A stretch of DNA of 64,000 nt from Cruorifilaria tuberocauda (lineage: Eukaryota > Nematoda > Chromadorea > Rhabditida > Onchocercidae). Below, one piece after another: positions 34,571 through 46,873 of the stretch. A program made the position numbers and the translations under genes. Positions within the stretch are counted from its first letter, which is position 1. Every line of letters begins with the position of its first letter. The notes beneath the pieces are model-generated. The model saw nothing but the letters and a program-made list of their open reading frames with translations, searched no databases and was not told where the DNA came from. The stretch is from NCBI GenBank assembly GCA_013365365.1, contig JABVXU010000204.1, positions 30,456-94,455 of the forward strand, given 5' to 3'.

Positions 34571-35934
34571 CAAGGATTTTTGTTCGTTCATCCGTTCATT
34601 TCTTTTTTTGTTAATGCAAATATGGAAGAATGAAAATGAATGAATCGAAGAGCGTATATTCGCGAATAATAAATGCAAAATGTTGAATAAACGATTTCAA
34701 CAAAAAAAAAAAAAAAGAGAGAGTGAGAAAAGCTTTCACTTTTTCTTTCTTTCATTCTTTTTCCATTTTTCATTCAATTTTTCTCACTATTTCTTCCATC
34801 TTTTCTTCTTTCCTCTTTAGCATATTCAATAAACTTTTATATCTAATCTAAAGCATTTAGCTAACATTTTAAATCTCTAGAATCATTATCATTTAGCATA
34901 AAAGCTTTTCTTTTTATTTTTCTGATAATCTCTGATTAATCAATGAAATTTAAGAGAAAATTTTCTCGTCATAGATTACAGAGTCATGGATACATAGATA
35001 TATATATAACACACTGTAATAAATCAATAGAAGAAAAGGGAAATGCTTTTCAAAATGTTATATTACTCATCTGAAAAAAGCAGATATGTTGAATTGAAAT
35101 CATATAAATTTATCATTTTTAATTGTGATCTTTGAACAAGTTTAAATTTAAGCTTATATAACAAATTATAATACTAATATCTAAGCTTAATTATTGCAAT
35201 ACGATCGTTAAAGATGAGAAATGTTTGTATTACTCATTCATGATACATAAAAAAAGTAGACATGTTGAATTGAAATCATATAAATTCTTATCATTTGATC
35301 TTATCACTTGAATAATTTTATCATTTCTTCTTATCATTTAAATAAGTTTAAATTAAAAAGTTTTAATTAAATTCCTTATAGCATGTTTGAATGTTAATAA
35401 CGATTAAGACTAAATTATTGCAAATATGATCGTTAAAGCGAAGAAAAGCATCAATGATAACTGAATTATAAAATAAAAATATTTTACAACTAGGAAATTG
35501 TGTAAAGTTTTATAATTAATTAATTTTAATGATTAAAAAAGTCTTAATATTTACTTTTTCGTTTTAATTTATAATAAAACATTTATACACTTACTAATTA
35601 ATTAATTAATTAATTATCTTTACAATAGTAATAGATAATTTTTATTTTTGAACAACTGACAACAGATATTTTTCATTTTTGAACAACTGTTTTCTTCTTT
35701 TTTACTTTAAACAATTCATATTTTTAGTTTGAAAAACTTTTTATTTCCTCTAATTTAAATAATTTGTAGATGAAAAATAATTTTATGAATAAATTTATGT
35801 TATTCCAAAAAAAAAAAAATTTTTTTTTCTTTCCATTTCATCAATTATCTTTATATCAATTCTAGAATATTTTTAAGATATAGATATCACTATAATATTT
35901 GTAAAAATAATATTTAAAACAATTAATGATAATG

Positions 35935-36060
35935 TATATTATCTAGGCCAATTATATCAATGATATTGTTATTCTCTAGGCTAAGTATATCAGTGATATT
36001 GTATATTATCTAGGCTAAGTATATCAAAGATATTCTATATTATCTAGGCGAATTATATAA
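35935..36060. repeat. 34-base tandem array, four units
   Basis: The words TCTAGGC(C/T/G)AA and TATATCAxxGATATT recur at about 35942, 35975, 36009 and 36043. Confidence 0.8.
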
Positions 36061-36164
36061 CAGTATATATACATATTTTATGTAGACATTAGATATAGAG
36101 ATGAAAAATTGATATATAGATATATAGGTAGACATAGATATAGAGGATGATTATAAATATTATA

Positions 36165-36800
36165 TGAAAATATGTGATAGTTAGATTTTTCTACTTTCAC
36201 CTATAAACTCTTAGCTAATATCATTTAAGTATCACTATAAGCTCTTATCTAATACTATTTAAGTATCATACTTTTAACTATACTTAGATTTTACACTTTC
36301 AACTATAGTTAGAAAATATAGATAGTTAGATTTTCAACTATAAACTCTTAGTTAACATCATTTAAGTATCATTTGATTATTGTTATCATAATGAGTAAAT
36401 GAAATATCTTACAGTGAACATGATACTACAACATACAATACTTGAGTATAACAATACTTGTATATAACAAGTATAAGTAATGTATATAACAAGTATAACA
36501 ATATAACAATACTTGAGCGAGTCAACGATATTGTATATTATTCAGACTAATTATATATCTATAATTATATGATTAGTATATATTTATATATAATTGATAA
36601 CTGATATATAGATTTATATAGATAGATATAATAGGTATGATATAAATAGATAACTGATATATAGATATAGGTAAATGATACATATTAGGTAAGTTATATG
36701 GAGGTATTGTATGAAAATATGTGATAGTTATATTTCTTACTTTTAACTACTAGTATCATTTAATTATCTTAGCTATTACTTAACTATCATTTAAGTATCA
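36165..36800. repeat. Degenerate ATATGTGATAGTTA repeats
   Basis: GAAAATATGTGATAGTTA occurs near 36167 and 36714. Words such as AACTCTTAGxTAA and ATCATTTAAGTATCA recur between 36200 and 36810, suggesting old duplications. Confidence 0.6.
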
Positions 36801-37089
36801 TTTGATTATCATTCTTATCACAATAAGTAAATGAAATTTTGTTAGTGAATATAGTGCTACAACATATGAAATGATACTAGTTTGGATTGTTGGATTGATT
36901 TGGCTATGGTCATTCGATGGCATAAAAGTATAAGCAAAGTTTGTCTAGGAGAAAGAGGAGAACAGCGTCGTTCATTCTATTGGTATATGGTTGATTTTAC
37001 TAGTATATGATTGAGTATATGATTGATTACTAGTATATTTAGTTGTTTTTCTTTTTCCGGATCTGTATAGTACGGATTTCCTGAACATA

Positions 37090-40000
37090 ATGTCGACGAC
37101 TCCCGAATTACAAGTTGAAACATCAGAAGCTATTTGTACAGCTGATACTACTATTACTACTACTACTACTAGTACTACTACTGGTAGTGCTAATATTGAC
37201 ACTACTAGTACTACTACTACTACAGCTATTTCTTATATGAAGGAAGAAAAAAGTGATACCGCTGAGAGTTCAAATCTTATGTTGGAAAAATCAGAAAATG
37301 AACAGTTACATCGAGATTCTGTTACGAATTCTGCAACAATTTCCATCACCGAGAATTTATCATCGGTAGTGGTAGAGGAGAAAGCAGATTTGATGCAGCC
37401 TTCTAATTGTGATACAGTTGCAGAGGATAAAGTTATTGCAGATGATGCAAGTAATGATGCGTCTAAAGTTGATGTTGAAATTGAAAATAACACTGCTGAT
37501 GTTACAGCTAGTGAAGTTACTTGTTTACAGAGTTCTGCCAATAGTTTTAATCAAAATAGATTGGATTGTAATATGTCTGATTCAGCTAACCTTGAAATTG
37601 TCTCTGATCAAATTTCTAGAGCTACCGAATCGGTGCTTCCTGAAAGCGAAATTAATGCTACTACTGCTGTTGTAGAAGAAACCGATACTGCTTTTATACC
37701 ATCTAATGATGGAAAGAATGAAATTGATCTCAAAGATGATAAAATTAGGAAAACAGATGATCATGATACGGCGAAGGAAAATAGTGGTTCTGAAGGTGAT
37801 AGTAAAACAAGAGAGGAATATATGTCCCTGGATGATAAAGAAGCAAGTAGTGATGAAGGAGATCATTTTGTCGATGCCAAATCATCTACTCAAATCGATG
37901 GTAATTCAGGAGATGGCTTGCCTGAAGGTGATGAAACAAAAGAACAGACGGAAGAAATTCAGGATGAAGAAGTATATGAGTATGACGAAGAGGTTGGTCT
38001 ATAAAGCTTTTCTTCAACATCTTATAACACTTTGTTTTAATATTTTAAAAAGGTGAGAGTATTGTAAGGTAGTAGGTGGTTTCAATTTATTATGAACTAT
38101 TCTTCAGAAAGATACCTTAAACTCAATCAAATAAATCTCTATTTAATTGATTGAGTTAGCGATGCCTTAAGTCAATAATAATCGTTGAAGCAATGTTTTA
38201 ACTCGTATATGTATTAATTATGGCTCTTCTGATATTCTGTAAATCATTCAGGAACAAGAAGTAGAACTAGATGATGATGAAGTTGAGGGGAATCCGGCAT
38301 TCATTCCAAAATCTGGGCGCTACTACATGCACGATTCAAGAAATACTGATGAAGAGCGTACGTTAGAACCATTGCCGCATTCTCGAGCAGATGGAAAATG
38401 GAGGCATGATCGTTTCGATGAGCGTTCACAAAGACCGAAAACTAAGCGAGAATTAATGAATAGATATGGTTATGATATACGTAATGAGGTAAATTTCGTT
38501 ATGTTCATGGTGTAACTGGATTCAGAAATAGTTTGGATAATTCATTTGCTTTTCGAGTAACTTTCGCAAGAAGTTAAACATATTTAATTTACGAACTTTT
38601 TTTATTATTTCATTATTTGTTACAAAAAAACAAACTCTGCATAACTAGGGTAAAAATACTGGTGGTGGCAACATGAATGCTTCGGTGCCACATTCCAATC
38701 AAACTCGAGGCACATCAAGGGGTAACAGCGCTGGTAACAGTTATGGGAATCGAGGTAGACATTCAAATCGAGCATTACCGCATCATCCACAACATCAGTC
38801 AGATGATAGGTAAGTAAATGTTTAAATTAAGTAAAAGAATTGAGAATTTATATATCACTCTTTAATATATTACTGATGGCCTTTGACGAAAATTGAATGG
38901 AAAATTTTTTTCGCTGTAGTGTGGTAGCCCGGACCAAAATTTCAGGTATTTCGAAAACCAAAATTTTGCGATTTTTGTACACAGTTAACTCATTCACAAT
39001 TGTCTTTGAATTTTTTCCGCTATTTTAGGTTTATTTTAAATATATATTACTGATTACAGACGCGATCGTAGAAGACCAATACAGAACAGTGGCTCAGGAA
39101 GGCCAGCAAATCGAGGTGGTCGAAGAGGTGATCATCATCCCAGCATCAACCATCAGCGAGATCAACATGGGACCAGAGTTTTCCGAAATTCACCCATGAA
39201 TACGCAGAGAGGTAGTAATGCTTTTTTAGATCTGAACGTATAGCCCTCGAATAAATGTGAGGCGGATCTAGTGAGACCGCATCCTCATTCACCCCAATTT
39301 TTTACATGATCACTTTATTTCAAATTACCTCGGACTCTTTATAAAGGGTTTTCCTCGTTCCAAAGTACACTTATAAGAATTCTTGAATTCGTTACTGTGC
39401 GAAAAAAAACCGATGCATGGTGCACATATGAAGTGGATCCTTTGGGGTCCCCGTAATTCTGAATCCTGAATTCTCAGTTACTTCAGTCTTTTTTCATCAT
39501 CTCATCTCATTAAATTTTCTACTAAATATCTCTGTTCATTGTAAAAACATTTAACCTGTCAAAACAATCAATTTATACCAGCATACACAAGTACACGTCT
39601 CGTTCGAAACATGACAGAATTTTTTGACATAACAGTTAAATAGATATAATTAGAAGAACACGCAAAAAACAAAATAATTTTAACAAAGTTAAATTTTAGA
39701 AAAAAAAACTAATTTCACCGAACATAAGAAAATGATATATTTTCAGGAATACATTCATAATATCCCGCCAAAGCAAACTCATTTCATTACGATGCCTGAT
39801 AATTATAGGAAAATTCCAAGTTTCGTGAGCATCTAAATATTTAGGTTGAATTGCCGTTCAGCCCATGTGCATTCACTGTCAAATTTTGTGCAAATTACTG
39901 ACAGTTGAATGAGACGGTGCCGAAGCTGAAAGAACGCGTAACTTGGCTGGACGGCAAAATAACCAGGAAAAATAATTAGTCATTGTAAAGTAGCAATTTA

Positions 40001-40750
40001 AAAAAATATCGATGCTTATATTTACAAAAGTCGTAATGAACTTAATTAAAACACAAAAAAAATAGATGATATTTCAAAACTTTGAACTTGAATGCAATAT
40101 TAAGGAAAAGAACAAGACAAACGTATGACTATATACAATATTACATCTAAAATGACATGCTTTTGATAAGATGCTCACAAAATTATGATTTGATTAAGAA
40201 AAAAAGACAATTCTCAGTTGCAGGTGGCACAAACCGTACAGACAATCGTCAAATCTATGAACGAGGTGAAGAATATTTACCTCGTGATAATCGACAAAAT
40301 AATGGAGGAAATAGGGGACGAGGAGGCGGTATTGGAGTTACTGGCGGTGATGCGTCAACAACACATGGTAAAGGTAGTGGCGCACATACTGGGGGGAAAC
40401 GTTATTCAACCCAACGCTTAGCTACCAATTATACACCAAACGTACAACAACCACTGCCACCTCAACCACCTCCACCACCACCGCTTCAACCAGCACCAAC
40501 AACGGGTCCCATACCAATCCCACCACCCGACTGGCGTCCACCAGCTTATCAAGGTCCACCACCATCCACTGTGCCACCACCACCGCCACCACCTATTGCA
40601 TTACCGGCACCAGTACCCAATTTCCGCCCCAGTGATATCGTCTATTTTGACCCACAACCGCAACAAATTTTTCGTACCAATCCAATCCCACCACGAACCA
40701 AGAAGCGACTTGAAATTGTACCACCATACCAAGCCAAAAATTCGAATTAG
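37090..40750 (+). CDS. CASC3: CASC3 / Barentsz / MLN51 exon junction complex protein
   Basis: Five exons, 37090-37992, 38252-38488, 38649-38809, 39060-39211 and 40224-40750, with matching phases, give 659 residues. CASC3 is the cytoplasmic core EJC factor that clamps eIF4A3 on RNA and supports NMD and mRNA localisation. Exon 1 is an acidic, Ser/Thr-rich region with Thr runs near residues 20-35. Exon 2 carries the eIF4A3-binding SELOR region: NPAFIPKSGRYYMHD, GKWRHDRFDE, and RPKTKRELMNRYGYDIRNE. Exons 3-5 are Gly/Arg/Asn-rich, then GGKRYSTQR and a Pro-rich tail with VYFDPQPQQIFRTNPIPPR, matching the conserved MLN51 C terminus. Intron 4 holds an inverted-repeat element. The AATAAA at 40768-40773 lies 18 bases after the stop. 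The N-terminal half alone would not be recognisable. Confidence 0.92.
39844..39964. mobile_element. MITE-like inverted-repeat element in CASC3 intron 4
   Basis: The left end GGTTGAATTGCCGTTCAGCC pairs with the right end GGCTGGACGGCAAAATAACC with few mismatches. An inner pair CATTCACTGTCA / TGACAGTTGAATG nests inside. There is no coding capacity. Flanking target-site duplication is not obvious. Confidence 0.5.
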
Positions 40751-40767
40751 ACTTTACATTTATTCGC

Positions 40768-40837
40768 AATAAAATCTTTTTTCTAAAAAGTTGCAAATAT
40801 AAACAAACTATAATCCCAAAAAAAAAAAAACTTTATT
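40768..40837. promoter_or_regulatory. Facing polyadenylation signals of CASC3 and HSF-1
   Basis: AATAAA at 40768-40773 (plus strand) serves CASC3. TTTATT at 40832-40837 is AATAAA on the minus strand, about 145 bases after the HSF-1 stop. A run of As lies between. Confidence 0.65.
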
Positions 40838-40982
40838 CAAAGTATTTTTCGTCTCAAATCAATTTGCTGCCTACGTTATTATTGTATAAAACATACTAAT
40901 AATCGAATACGATACTATTTCATGACGACTAATATTAATCTAATAGATTCAATGTAAAGAATTTTAACTTCCTAAGATTCTT

Positions 40983-43943
40983 TTATGTGTTATTTTGGGA
41001 AGGGCTTGCCAATGGTGTCAGTAAATCTGGAGTGGTAGGTACTTCATCCAACGTTAATATTGGATCACCGCCTTCTAGCATAAGAGGTTGCCGTTCAAAA
41101 TCCGCAGTTGATTCACCATTTTCCACATCATCATTCATCATAGCATCCCAACAGTTTCCAAGCAGGTCACGACAATTGTCAATACTCTGCTCTTGTCCAC
41201 TCAAATACTCAGCTAGCTCTTCGGATATTTGTCTATCCAAAGATGGGGATAATGAGATCGCGTTGAGTGATGTAGACGCGTTGAGTGATGGAAGCTGAGC
41301 TGTATTACTAGAAGTAGGTTGCAAATGTGTAGCGGTTAACATGGGAACGACTGCTGCTCGCTCATTTAGCCCCACGACAGCAGTATTTTCCGGTTCATCG
41401 GTGACATCCGCAATAATTGGACCCTGATTTGAGAGTGCGCTAAATACATTCACATTTTGTTTTGTTTGTCCATTTGTATTATCAGAAATTTCACGATGCA
41501 ATCGATCAATAATTTCAGCAAGATTACTTGGTTGCCCAAGTTGAGTAGAAGTGCTAGCCGTTCGAGCGCGTTTGGCACCAATCTACAATTACCTGAGTAG
41601 AATTTCTCCAAAAATGCTCAAAAAATTCGCCTCAACTAGAAATTCTAATTTATCTCAAAATTTTCAATACTACCCCCAAAACATAAATTTTAGTGTTCAG
41701 AACTGCCCGAATTTTCATAACTCTGATGTTGACTACGACTGCTAAATTACGAAAGCAAAATTCAGATGTGTTTCTCTTTTTAGATATTATAAGATATGAA
41801 TCCGTGAAGTCAGCTACCCTCAACGGTTCCCGATATAATATAAAATGTACACTATAAGATACTGCATCCCGAGTTATTATTATAGCTACTACTACTTATT
41901 GATCTCATTAAAAAGCTATATATTTAATGAAGACAAGATTAAAAATACTTCATCAATTGCCAGCAAATTTCGTTTCCCAAGACGTTTCTGTGAGGGTTGT
42001 ACAAGTGCTACCAGAAACTGGACCAATTTGTTGACAACATGCTGTTGTTTGACATGTTGATTTCGAAGATGTGATACTTGTTGCCACATTGCTTCATTTT
42101 CTCTGCAAAACATACTTCCAAAAAATAGCTCATGATAATTCTCTTCTTATTTAATGACTATTTAATAAGTCAATACAATGCAGGGAGAAAAAACTCTCAC
42201 AGAATCTTAAATTGATCTAAAAAACTTCCTTCAAATTTTTTTGTGTCTCGATATTTTCTATCAAACGTTCACTTAATTTAAAGACATCAATAAATTCATC
42301 CCATTCAGCTTAAAAACATACTTAACAAGGTGTGCCATTTTATTTTCCATTGTTCGTTGTTTTTCACGCAACTGTCGTATTTCATCCACAAGGACACTTA
42401 TTTCTTTTGGAGGCATAGCCACTGAACTATTTTCGTTGTTACGACTACCCGGGGTTTTGCGCTTGATGTTAACCAACAATTCGGGGTGATGCTGGATAAA
42501 ATTTGGATGGGAAAATTCTAAATGATCCTGATCACTTTCAGATCTTGCCAAACTTGATTTTTCAATAGGCGTCATTTTCCGAAAACCATCTAAAGTATCA
42601 AAATTATCTCACTAATAATGACACAAACATCAATAATTGCTCGGATAAATTAACATTAAAATAAAGATATAAGTTGCAAAGCAGTTAAATCTATATGTCA
42701 AACAAAAAATTGCGTCTGTATAGTGAAAGGAGATCCAAATCACATATAAAATAACAAAAAGCGATTTTAAAGAGATAATCTGAGAATTTTCAGTACTTTT
42801 AAGACAACAAACAATCTTACTGTATTTCCAAGAAATGCTAAAAAAGAATGCTCCATATCAGCCCCCATCTTGGATAACGGACTTTGATACAAATTTTTCT
42901 TTATTTACTACCATTACCGAGCGATCCGTTACATTGCCGAAATATTTATTTAAGAACACTTTCCTGATACTATGAATCATACTACTTATGTCCTGAAGGC
43001 ATTCAATTACTTAAGTGATTACCCGGCGAGCTCTACCCACTGAAAATTATAGAGAAAAAAGAACGGTGTACGGAACATCACGTTACAATGAATGCTTACA
43101 CATATTGAGCTGGCGTATGAGACTGTTCAAGTTATTGTGTTTGAAAAACTGCGGCAAAACTATACGGCAAAACAGGTGTGGATCCAGAACATGGAAACTG
43201 TAACCACTCTAAAAAACAGCATTTATTTTAAAACTTACTAAATTCACAATATTTTTTAAGTCGTTTACTTAATTCTTGTCTATACTGATTCAATCAGCAA
43301 AAACTATTTTGCTTATTAGAAGTTCCAACTTAATTATAAAAAGTTGCAAAACGAAAACCAAACCTTATCCCAGCATATTATATTTTGAAATTCTGGATCT
43401 TCAAGGATATTCCACATTTTCACGAGAAACATCGGTACCTTATCCTCATCCCGATATTGCTGCAATACATGTATGGGAAGAGTTGCAGCTTGCGAACATT
43501 CTTGTCTCGGTAACTCAGTACACTGCTGCTGAAGAACATCTGTTAGTAATTTAGGTGGACGAACGAGAACAGTCCCAGTTGAAGATGATGGCAATGAAGC
43601 TGGCGCTGATTCGCCAGTTAAATCTCTCATAAGAATCGTTTCCAATTTCATATCATTATGCCCAGCTTCCTTTCTGTTCATCCTTTCTTGTTCTAAAATT
43701 AATTTCATAAATTACTAATAAAAGAAAAAGTTTAAAAATTTCCAAAAGAAAGATGAATCTATGTTTGGCATAAAATTCATAGTTTCTTTTCTTATTTTTA
43801 CAAATAATACCGCATAAATCACAACGCCTAATTTTTGAAGCAGTCAACATATGAGGACAACTTCTGTATGGAAAAACTTGATAAGAAGATGAATGTCCCA
43901 GTAATTTATCTTGATCACTCATATCTTGATCATCTTCTATCAT
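40983..43943 (-). CDS. hsf-1: Heat shock transcription factor HSF-1
   Basis: Core exons 43364-43692, 43100-43208, 42322-42589, 41949-42102 and 40983-41582, plus a proposed first exon 43811-43943; phases agree throughout (530 residues with it). HSF trimers bind nGAAn arrays and activate chaperone genes. The DNA-binding domain is complete: [32 protein letters not shown], then [20 protein letters not shown] and GFRKM. A nematode-style [20 protein letters not shown] follows, then the HR-A/B coiled coil ([34 protein letters not shown]) and a tail with [20 protein letters not shown], close to the C. elegans HSF-1 tail. If exon 1 is not used, translation could start at 43681, just after a TTTTAG acceptor at 43693. 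Exon 1 encodes an acidic start and the Cys motif [16 protein letters not shown]. Confidence 0.92.
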
Positions 43944-45002
43944 AAACAGTATCTACATCTAAATCAATAGATCACGCATCCATTTATTCATGAAAAATAA
44001 TTTCCCATGGAAAAAAAAATAACAAAACAATACCTTAATTGTATAAGTCACCTAAAAGAGACGTAATGGACGTATCACCTATAACTTATATGTGATTAGT
44101 AATTTATAAACGAAGCAAAGATATATTATATTTGAGGTTTAATTGTTATGATATAAATTCTTTATTAGATCCCAACTTAACGAATGAATGAATGAATAGA
44201 AAAGGTTAAAGGTAAGAATAAGTTACCAGTTGAGGCAGGTAAGACTCCAATTCAGTCGAAATTAAACATTGCGAAATTACGATCAGCTGTTAAAGGTACA
44301 TAATCCTCTGCTTATCGCAAGATCGTTTGCCATCAAAGATAATAAACAAATGTGAGAGACAACCAGACAATGAGAAATAGCGTAGTCATCATTTCGTAAT
44401 CAAACGAATCTATCATCTTATGCTACTTTGATGAGCTCAATTGCAAATTGATTATCCCATGGTCTCAAATGCTACAAATTATATGATCATTGTTATCTTT
44501 TATTCCTTGTCTTTCATCCTTGTAGTAATTGTTAGAGAGTTATCAGTTCTATCGTTTTATCAATTCTATTACATCAAAAATTTAAATCATAAAAAAAACA
44601 TTGCGAAAATTACAAAACCATGCTGAAATTTCACTTAAAAGAATCATAAGATGCTTGTATCCATTGATTTCTTAATCATTTTTTCTTCTTCTTATCATTT
44701 CTCCTGATTAGAAAGCTTTGAAATTTCAACAAATTAAACATATTAAATGTAAATATACCAAATATATTAAATGATTTAATATGTGATAATATTTAAAAAT
44801 ATATTCAAAAATGATTTTAGCCCTAAATTTTTTAATAATATTTTCAGTATTAATTTTTTCTTTTAAAACACTTTAACAAAAATAAATTCATAATATTATT
44901 CAAAAATTAAATTAAATTGATATGATGTAAATATAATGATAAAAGAAAAATAAAAAAACACCAAAAAAAAGAAGCCAACAAATATGCTTAGGCCATTAAC
45001 CG

Positions 45003-45455
45003 GTGGTTTGTTCTGCCTAATTTATTAAATTCATCAGTTACTGATAATATTTTTAAATGTATTTGTATATTACATCAAATCGTATATTGTATATTATATC
45101 ATTTTTTGATTTAACGAAATTGAATGGTGCAATTAATCACTTTGGATTGCTACTGCTGCTTTCATGGATTCTTAATATCTAATCCAATCAAGAGAATCAA
45201 CAGTGTTAATTAAAAGTTTGAATTAAAAGAAAAAATAAAAACCAGTTGGCAAAAACAAAAACAACAAATATTCCGTTATGCCATTTATGGATTGTTTAGA
45301 CCATGTAATTTATTAAATTCATCTGTTACTGATAATATTTTAGAATGTATTGTAGGTGTACAGCTAATCACTTTGTATCGCTTTTGTTGCTTTGATAGAT
45401 TCTTCATATCTGATCAAATCAATAGAATCAAGAGTGATAATAAACTTTGGCGTAA
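45003..45455. repeat. Diverged direct duplication, about 280 bases apart
   Basis: Segment 45003-45210 and segment 45286-45455 share TAATTTATTAAATTCATC, GTTACTGATAATATTTT, CTAATCACTTTG-like and TCAATAGAATCAAxAGTG-like blocks in the same order. Confidence 0.65.
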
Positions 45456-45904
45456 CATCACTGTTAATTATCTTGATTAAATCAGATATTAAGAACGAAA
45501 TATCTATCGTTTCAATTTTATGGTAATTTATGATAAGATAAAATTTTATGATAGTTTTATGGTAATTTTTGCATTTCATTCATCAATTACAATTATCTAT
45601 ATATTTTGTTTTATATAAGAAAATCTAATTATAATTTATTTTCGAAAATTGTGTCATAGATAAGCTAAAAGTTGCTGATAATTGCTGATTAGCACCTTTT
45701 TCTTCTATTACCTATTTTTCCTCATTTATCCTCCTTCATACATATCCTTTCTTTTTCAAAATCTTCCTGAAAGTTAATGATTAAAATTGATTTAAAAAAA
45801 ATTAATGAGGACTATGATTAGAAATGGAAATAAGTTTGCTTTCTTTTCTTTGTACGATAATAATTAAATATCCAGAAAGTTTGAATATTTTTATGCAATA
45901 ATAT

Positions 45905-45945
45905 ATACCGATGGATTTCCAGAAAGCTTGGATATCGAAAATGCT
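45905..45945 (-). pseudogene. Zinc-finger exon fragment
   Basis: GGATTTCCAGAAAGCTTGGA onward matches the sequence at 47475-47510 (GGACTTCCAGAAAGCTTAGA) inside the zinc-finger locus. On the minus strand it would read roughly KHFRYPSFLEIHR. Only a fragment survives. Confidence 0.6.
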
Positions 45946-46519
45946 TATTTATCATATTAGCAATCTGTTAATTAAGCATTCTTTTTTCAGCTAGATGGAA
46001 ACTTTATTTTGTGAACATCAACATCATGCAATTGCATGGTATCAATTCATCTTCTGCAATCCTCTTCAGAAATCATGCATTTTCATTTTATAAACATTCG
46101 CTCACTCAATCATGCATTTTATAAACATTTTCTTATCTTATCTGCTTATCTATTGCGCTTATCTCGCTTAAATCATTTCAATTCACAGTGATAACATTCA
46201 CAAGAGACAGCATAAATCGAGAAAGAAATAGAATTTACGATTGTGCCTTAACTTAAATCGATTAAAATAACTGATTAAAATAAGATATGTGAATAAACAA
46301 GAAGTTAATTGATATTTTCATGAAAAACATTTCATGAAAAATGTTAAGCTAAAGACAAAGAGAGAGGGAGGCAGGGAGAGAGAGGAAGGGAAATTTCTAT
46401 TTGCTGAAAAGCTTTCAACTGTGCAAGTAATTTTTTGCATGAAATAAAAATGCAATAATAACATGTGAAAATATAAATTACATTGAGGAATGAAATTTAT
46501 AATTATCACTATTTCTTAT

Positions 46520-46700
46520 TATTATAACAAATAGCAGCAACGACAATAATAATAATTAGTAATAATTATTAATAATAATAATTTAATAATAACAATAAAT
46601 AGTAAAGCATAAGCAGCAATTATTATCATTAATATTATTACCATTGTCACTCATTGTTTATTGTTATTATCATTATCACCATTATTATTATCTAAAGTAT
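46520..46700. repeat. (AAT/ATT)n simple sequence
   Basis: Runs of AATAATAAT and ATTATTATC interrupted by short non-repeat words. Confidence 0.7.
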
Positions 46701-46873
46701 TACTTATTACTGTAATTAAATAATATTATCATGGTAAGACATAAACAATAAATGAAAACACAAATATAACTTAAGCTTCTTCGACGGAATAATTTATGTT
46801 CCTACAGATAAAATTATTTAATTTAGTATATCAGAGGCAGAAACGCTTTTTGCTATCGGCGTAGCTGAAGGAC

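Larger units (their letters stand above)
32005..37089. other. Five-kilobase gene-free, repeat-rich region
   Basis: No exon can be supported between the start of ARHGAP39 and the CASC3 ATG. The DNA is extremely AT-rich and contains several distinct local tandem arrays (listed separately), homopolymer runs and a short CA tract near 33090. The two flanking genes diverge, so both promoters should lie within it. Confidence 0.65.
43944..46873. other. Intergenic, low-complexity DNA between zinc-finger locus and HSF-1
   Basis: About 2.9 kb. It should include the HSF-1 promoter near 44 kb; I could not read a convincing heat-shock element array. It also holds a diverged duplication (45.0/45.3 kb), a zinc-finger relic at 45.9 kb and an ATT/TAA microsatellite at about 46.5-46.7 kb. 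Confidence 0.5.

Noticed and set aside
37409..38056. Other-frame open frames inside CASC3 exon 1 (both strands)
   Set aside because: They overlap the 903-base exon that reads into a clear CASC3 SELOR exon; Thr and Asp/Glu-rich codons create open shadow frames.
41845..42060. Plus-strand open frame over the HSF-1 coiled-coil exon
   Set aside because: The minus strand here encodes the HR-A/B heptads; the plus frame resembles nothing and has no splice context.
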